Assembly: GCF_030272615.1 (NCBI RefSeq)
Contig: NC_081414.1
Span: 812,301,069 to 812,361,068, forward strand
From: Cryptomeria japonica
Lineage: Eukaryota > Streptophyta > Pinopsida > Cupressales > Cupressaceae
DNA: 60,000 nucleotides
Direction: 5' to 3'
Each line of letters starts with the position of its first letter. The first letter of the stretch is position 1. Positions 57,001 through 60,000 of this stretch are shown here, in pieces. Position numbers and translations under genes: made by a program. Below the pieces are notes generated by a model. The model saw only the letters and a program-made list of their open reading frames with translations. It was not told the DNA's origin and ran no database searches.

Positions 57001-57712
57001 GGAAGGACGCATCATAGCTATCTCCCATACAATGCAAAATTTAATGAGGTAATAATCAAACAACATCACATCAAGAAGAGAAAAGATAGGCAATTCTTGA
57101 TCCTAAAAAAAGGAGAATAATATTGTACCAAACCCCACCACGGTGGTGGCGATTGGAATTGGGATCAAAAAAGACCCAATTTATTGCACATATAGTACCA
57201 AGATTCTCTCTCTCCAACTGTCCATCAAAAAGGTTAAATCCCATCCTTACCAGATGCCACCTTAACCATATTGAAGTCTCCACACATGACCCAAGTTCTG
57301 AGTGGCAAAGAATCTGCAATCCAATGACATGGGTGTGATCTTTTAATCGCATCATTGGGAGGACAAACATTAACTATCCCAAAGGAATGATTGTCTATTG
57401 ATAGAAAAACCCATACAATTCTTTGCATGGGATCAAAACTTTGAGTAATAATAGAAGAATGCCAATGAGGGGAAACGAGAGTAGTAACTCCACCTCAAGC
57501 AATATCATGCTATGAAGAAAAAACTTGGCTATCCGACCAAATAACATGACATGGAGCAGAAAGCATAAAACCAACAATTTTAACCTCTTGGAGGCAAAGA
57601 ACATCCAAGCTAGGAACACGTTGACGAACGTCCCCAAGAGAGGAGAAATTATTATGCAAAAAATATGAACAGGTAATGAAGCTAGGAAGAGAATCTCCAC
57701 CTAAGATAACTC
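54001..57712 (-). pseudogene. LINE ORF2: endonuclease, reverse transcriptase, zinc-binding domain
   Basis: Endonuclease (57700-56900): DVLCLQEVKIVGF with the catalytic Glu, and WVMCGDFNMVK with the Asp/Asn pair. Connection: KEFFLSLCALHTSMGISRIREG (56637-56570). Reverse transcriptase (56420-55300): SIPKAGYREDICNWRPIAFL, LNVSSKIIAKALAL, RPEQTRFIKFGFILDNI, NFLKIDFAKAYD (first catalytic Asp), and GHSTDDSFLTL where FADD is altered to STDD. C-terminal: LPLGPRLKHLGV with Cys/His words (54340-54240), then PRMPFNFSQIWHAFKMEILF, the zf-RVT-type region. ORF2 nicks target DNA and primes reverse transcription there. Many stops and shifts; inactive. Confidence 0.9.
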
Positions 57713-57713
57713 C

Positions 57714-58620
57714 TCATTTTTGTTGAACCACCATCTGTGTTCTCAGCACACCCAGAAGGGTTCTCAGAGCGACGCAAATAGTGTGTAGCAGAAATCGCAG
57801 TTGCAACCTGAGGAGTGCAGACCCAAGGGGGTCGAGAGGCATCCTTAGAAGAATCCTTCCCTTGCTGGAGAGGGTTTGAAACCAGAGCTGGTGATGTAGA
57901 GACCACCTAGATAGGCCGTGTCTAAGGAGGAGTCTCCACCAACAACTAAGAGCTTGAACCGATGGGTTGCTTCTGGGCCAAAGTCTAAGGGTTCTTGCCT
58001 TTACAAACCATAGTGGTCCATTCATCTTTTTTTGCTCCCTCTACAGGTTGAGATCCAACCTCCTGAACAAGAGGTTTCATGCATGGCACAACCAAAGGAC
58101 GAACCTTGATTTTATGCTCTACAGACTGGCACCTAGAGTAGGTGTTGGGAAGATTCAAATAAAGCACCTTTTGTGTGAAAGTGTTGCCACCCACCTAAAT
58201 ATCAATAGTTTATTTGAGTTCACGGGAAAATTCGACCTCAACACAAACCCTCTTTTGAGGGTGAGAATTGAAAAAATGATTTGGATCAAGACAAATAACT
58301 TTTCCAACAAACTGAGCAATGATTTACATGAAAGGCCAGCAAGGAAAAGGAAGACCAGGAAACTCAACCCAGACCGGGACCATCAATTTTTTTTTTAATC
58401 TGAGACAATAAAGTCTCGAGACCATCACTGGAAAAGAAAAAGGGAAGACCAAATGGTCCATGGACCATGAGAGAGGATAGCCTCAACATGGGAAGGGTTT
58501 GAGAAATGAAACTGAAAAAGGCCCTTGGTAAGGCTTTGAATGCCATCAAGTCGGGCCTCGTGAGGAGTCTAGGCTCTGGCAACCCATTCTCATAGCATTC
58601 TCTCAGGGGGGATCCTACCC
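57714..58620 (-). pseudogene. LINE ORF1, DUF4283/CCHC-like RNA-binding protein
   Basis: Reading down from 58600: LMAFKALPRAFFSFI, VHGPFGLPFFFSSD, a broken WVEFPGLPF word, then KRVCVEVEF-type sequence in the neighbouring frame, and VGGNTFTQKVLYLNLPNTYSRCQSVEHKIK at 58194-58100 (given in full only as far as needed: VGGNTFTQKVLYLNLPNTYS). This fits the DUF4283 plus zf-CCHC_4 ORF1 of plant L1 LINEs, in which the knuckle Cys/His residues are partly lost here. A basic and Ser/Gln-rich tail follows to 57714. Confidence 0.72.
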
Positions 58621-60000
58621 AAAAAATATCCTATCAAAGTGCAACCTTCTAACCACTCACAGGCATTAGCAAGAAGCACAACATCAGGTGAGGTAATACC
58701 TCATGAAACACTTTCGGAATGAATTTATGACAGTGCTTGTTTGGGGGCACCATGAGTATCCATCACAACAACTCCAACACCAACATCAACTAATGGGTAA
58801 AGTTGGCTGAAGCAATAATAAACCCTATGAATCCCACAATGAATGCGATATGACACACAAATACGCAAAAAAAAATCAGAATAGCAGTACGCAACCCATA
58901 ACGCTAGCCTTCTTTTGCTCTAAATATTGTTTTCTGACGTAAGTAATGTTTTTTTTTTTCAATATCTTGTTTAAGTGAAAGGATTTTTCTTTCCATATAA
59001 TAACTTATTTTGTATTAATCTTTGGTACATTGCATTCCAATAATATGCATAACCATCTAAGCACTTATAAATGATGAATTTATACATTTAGATTTCACCC
59101 AATTCTCTTCAAGTTGCTTTTTATTATCTTGTATGCATTGATTGATGTTTCTAAGTAGCTATTTTTGAGGGATGACTATGTTTTAATAATCTTTTAGAAG
59201 GATTATAATTTATTTCGAAACATTAAATATTTAGCCAAAATTTATTTGAAGATTTCCTTATTTTAGACATGTTATTTGTGCCAACTTCATATTTCGATGT
59301 TGCTTTGTGTGCAAGCATTCTATTTAATTTCGAATTTTAGTATTTTATTTTGTTTATAAACTTTGATTTATTGCATTGCTTGAGTATGGAAAACATACTT
59401 AATACTTATAATTGTTTTATGCATTTAAACTTTAGCCAATAGTGATTTTTTCCTTGTGTATTGTTGCCATTTAAGTTATTTTCTGTTATCTTATGTATGT
59501 CGATTTAGTAAATTGAACATCTCTTAGTGAATATTATAAGTTTTTCATTGAAATGGTTATTGTAGCATTGTATGCACTTTCTTTAATTCAATTTGCTAGG
59601 TCTCATCTTTTCTTTCAATTCCAATTCTTTCACATGCCTACTATTTCTAGTGTCTAGTCTACTATTTCTCATGTCTAAATTGAGCCATAATGTGTGTTTA
59701 TTTATTATAATATTATATCATTTTGTATAAGTCAAAAGTTCAAAATTCTTTCATCATTTGTAGATATATTGGGGCAGCCGTGTTACCATACCCAAGAACA
59801 AAAAGACAAGTATTTTCTTTAGTTGGTTTATGTTGGATACTGAAAATAAAGTTTATCTTGTACATATTCGAATTTAAAGCTAAAGCTTGTACCTGCATGT
59901 TCTTGAGTCTAGATTAGTTTTTAGTTTCAAGAGAGTTTCCCCTTTTAAGTTGAACCTTAAATGTTGTTATGGATGTTTGGATTGTATATTACTTCGTTTA
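58621..60000. other. AT-rich DNA with tandem-repeat character, no gene
   Basis: Two blocks (about 59010-59290 and 59365-59560) share the order of words TTGCATT, TATAAATG/TATAATTG, TGCATTTAAACTTTAG/TACATTTAGATTTCA, TTATCTTGTATGC/TTATCTTATGTATG, suggesting units of about 350 bp. A block at 59150-59290 also resembles 53183-53300 on the other side of the LINE. The plus frame at 59723-59917 has no motif. Confidence 0.5.

Larger units (their letters stand above)
53326..58620 (-). mobile_element. L1-type LINE, degenerate
   Basis: On the minus strand, in order: ORF1 with a CCHC-type region, AP-endonuclease, reverse transcriptase, a zinc-binding C-terminal domain, and a 3' end with the plant-L1 style CCCCTGGCTTTTTTTTTG…TTAATATTTTTAATTAAT (53400-53330). 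No LTRs. Every domain carries stops or shifts. The 5' border is uncertain, anywhere from 58620 to about 58900. Confidence 0.9.

Noticed and set aside
1-60000. CRISPR array, operon or bacterial-type defence system
   Set aside because: No evenly spaced direct repeats with unique spacers, no compact gene clusters; the window is plant repeat DNA.

Overview
The window looks like intergenic DNA from a large, repeat-rich seed-plant nuclear genome. A gymnosperm is my best guess: old LTR retrotransposons are nested in one another, Ty1/copia, Ty3/gypsy and L1-type LINE sequences are mixed with AT-rich DNA, and no intact host gene is visible. The assignment is inferred from element types and base composition, not from a diagnostic gene.

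Left part (1-3850): AT-rich spacer with (TC)n and (AT)n microsatellites, a GC-rich double hairpin, a decayed minisatellite, and on the minus strand a 105-codon open frame ending in an RNA polymerase alpha C-terminal-like domain (rpoA-CTD).

Nest (3848-25325): four LTR elements are inserted one inside another, and each can be bounded by its own 5-bp target-site duplication (TSD). The oldest is a pol-less element (LARD-0, minus strand, TSD TAACT). Its 3' LTR is split by element I (minus strand, TSD tcaat/acaat), a non-autonomous element with no pol but with a coiled-coil plus multi-zinc-knuckle frame and a second long frame of unknown function. Its interior is split by element II (minus strand, TSD TCTTG), a decayed Sirevirus-like copia element. 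Element II's gag frame is in turn split by element III (plus strand, TSD TTCCC), a nearly intact Tork/Tnt1-like copia element whose 1,348-codon frame is broken only by three nonsense codons.

Middle (25326-38096): a plus-strand copia element (V, TSD GATTT) with two 451-bp LTRs, then AT-rich tandem repeats with degenerate telomere-like CCCTAA stretches, then the remains of a coiled-coil reading frame of unknown family.

Right part (38097-60000): a 5'-truncated Ty3/gypsy element whose integrase frame is split by a 1,238-bp solo LTR (TSD CACTC). Next is an intron-containing pseudogene of a plant coiled-coil protein (At2g39300/At3g55060-like, from memory), cut by a 5-kb pol-less LTR element (IV). 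After a gene-free stretch with small tandem duplications comes a degenerate minus-strand L1-type LINE with ORF1, endonuclease, reverse transcriptase and zinc-binding regions, and finally more AT-rich tandem repeats.

Nothing here works as an operon or pathway. The logic is insertion order: LARD-0, then I and II, then III. The LTR divergence I counted by eye (III about 19/883, V about 16/451) makes III younger than V. No tRNA, rRNA or CRISPR array was seen.
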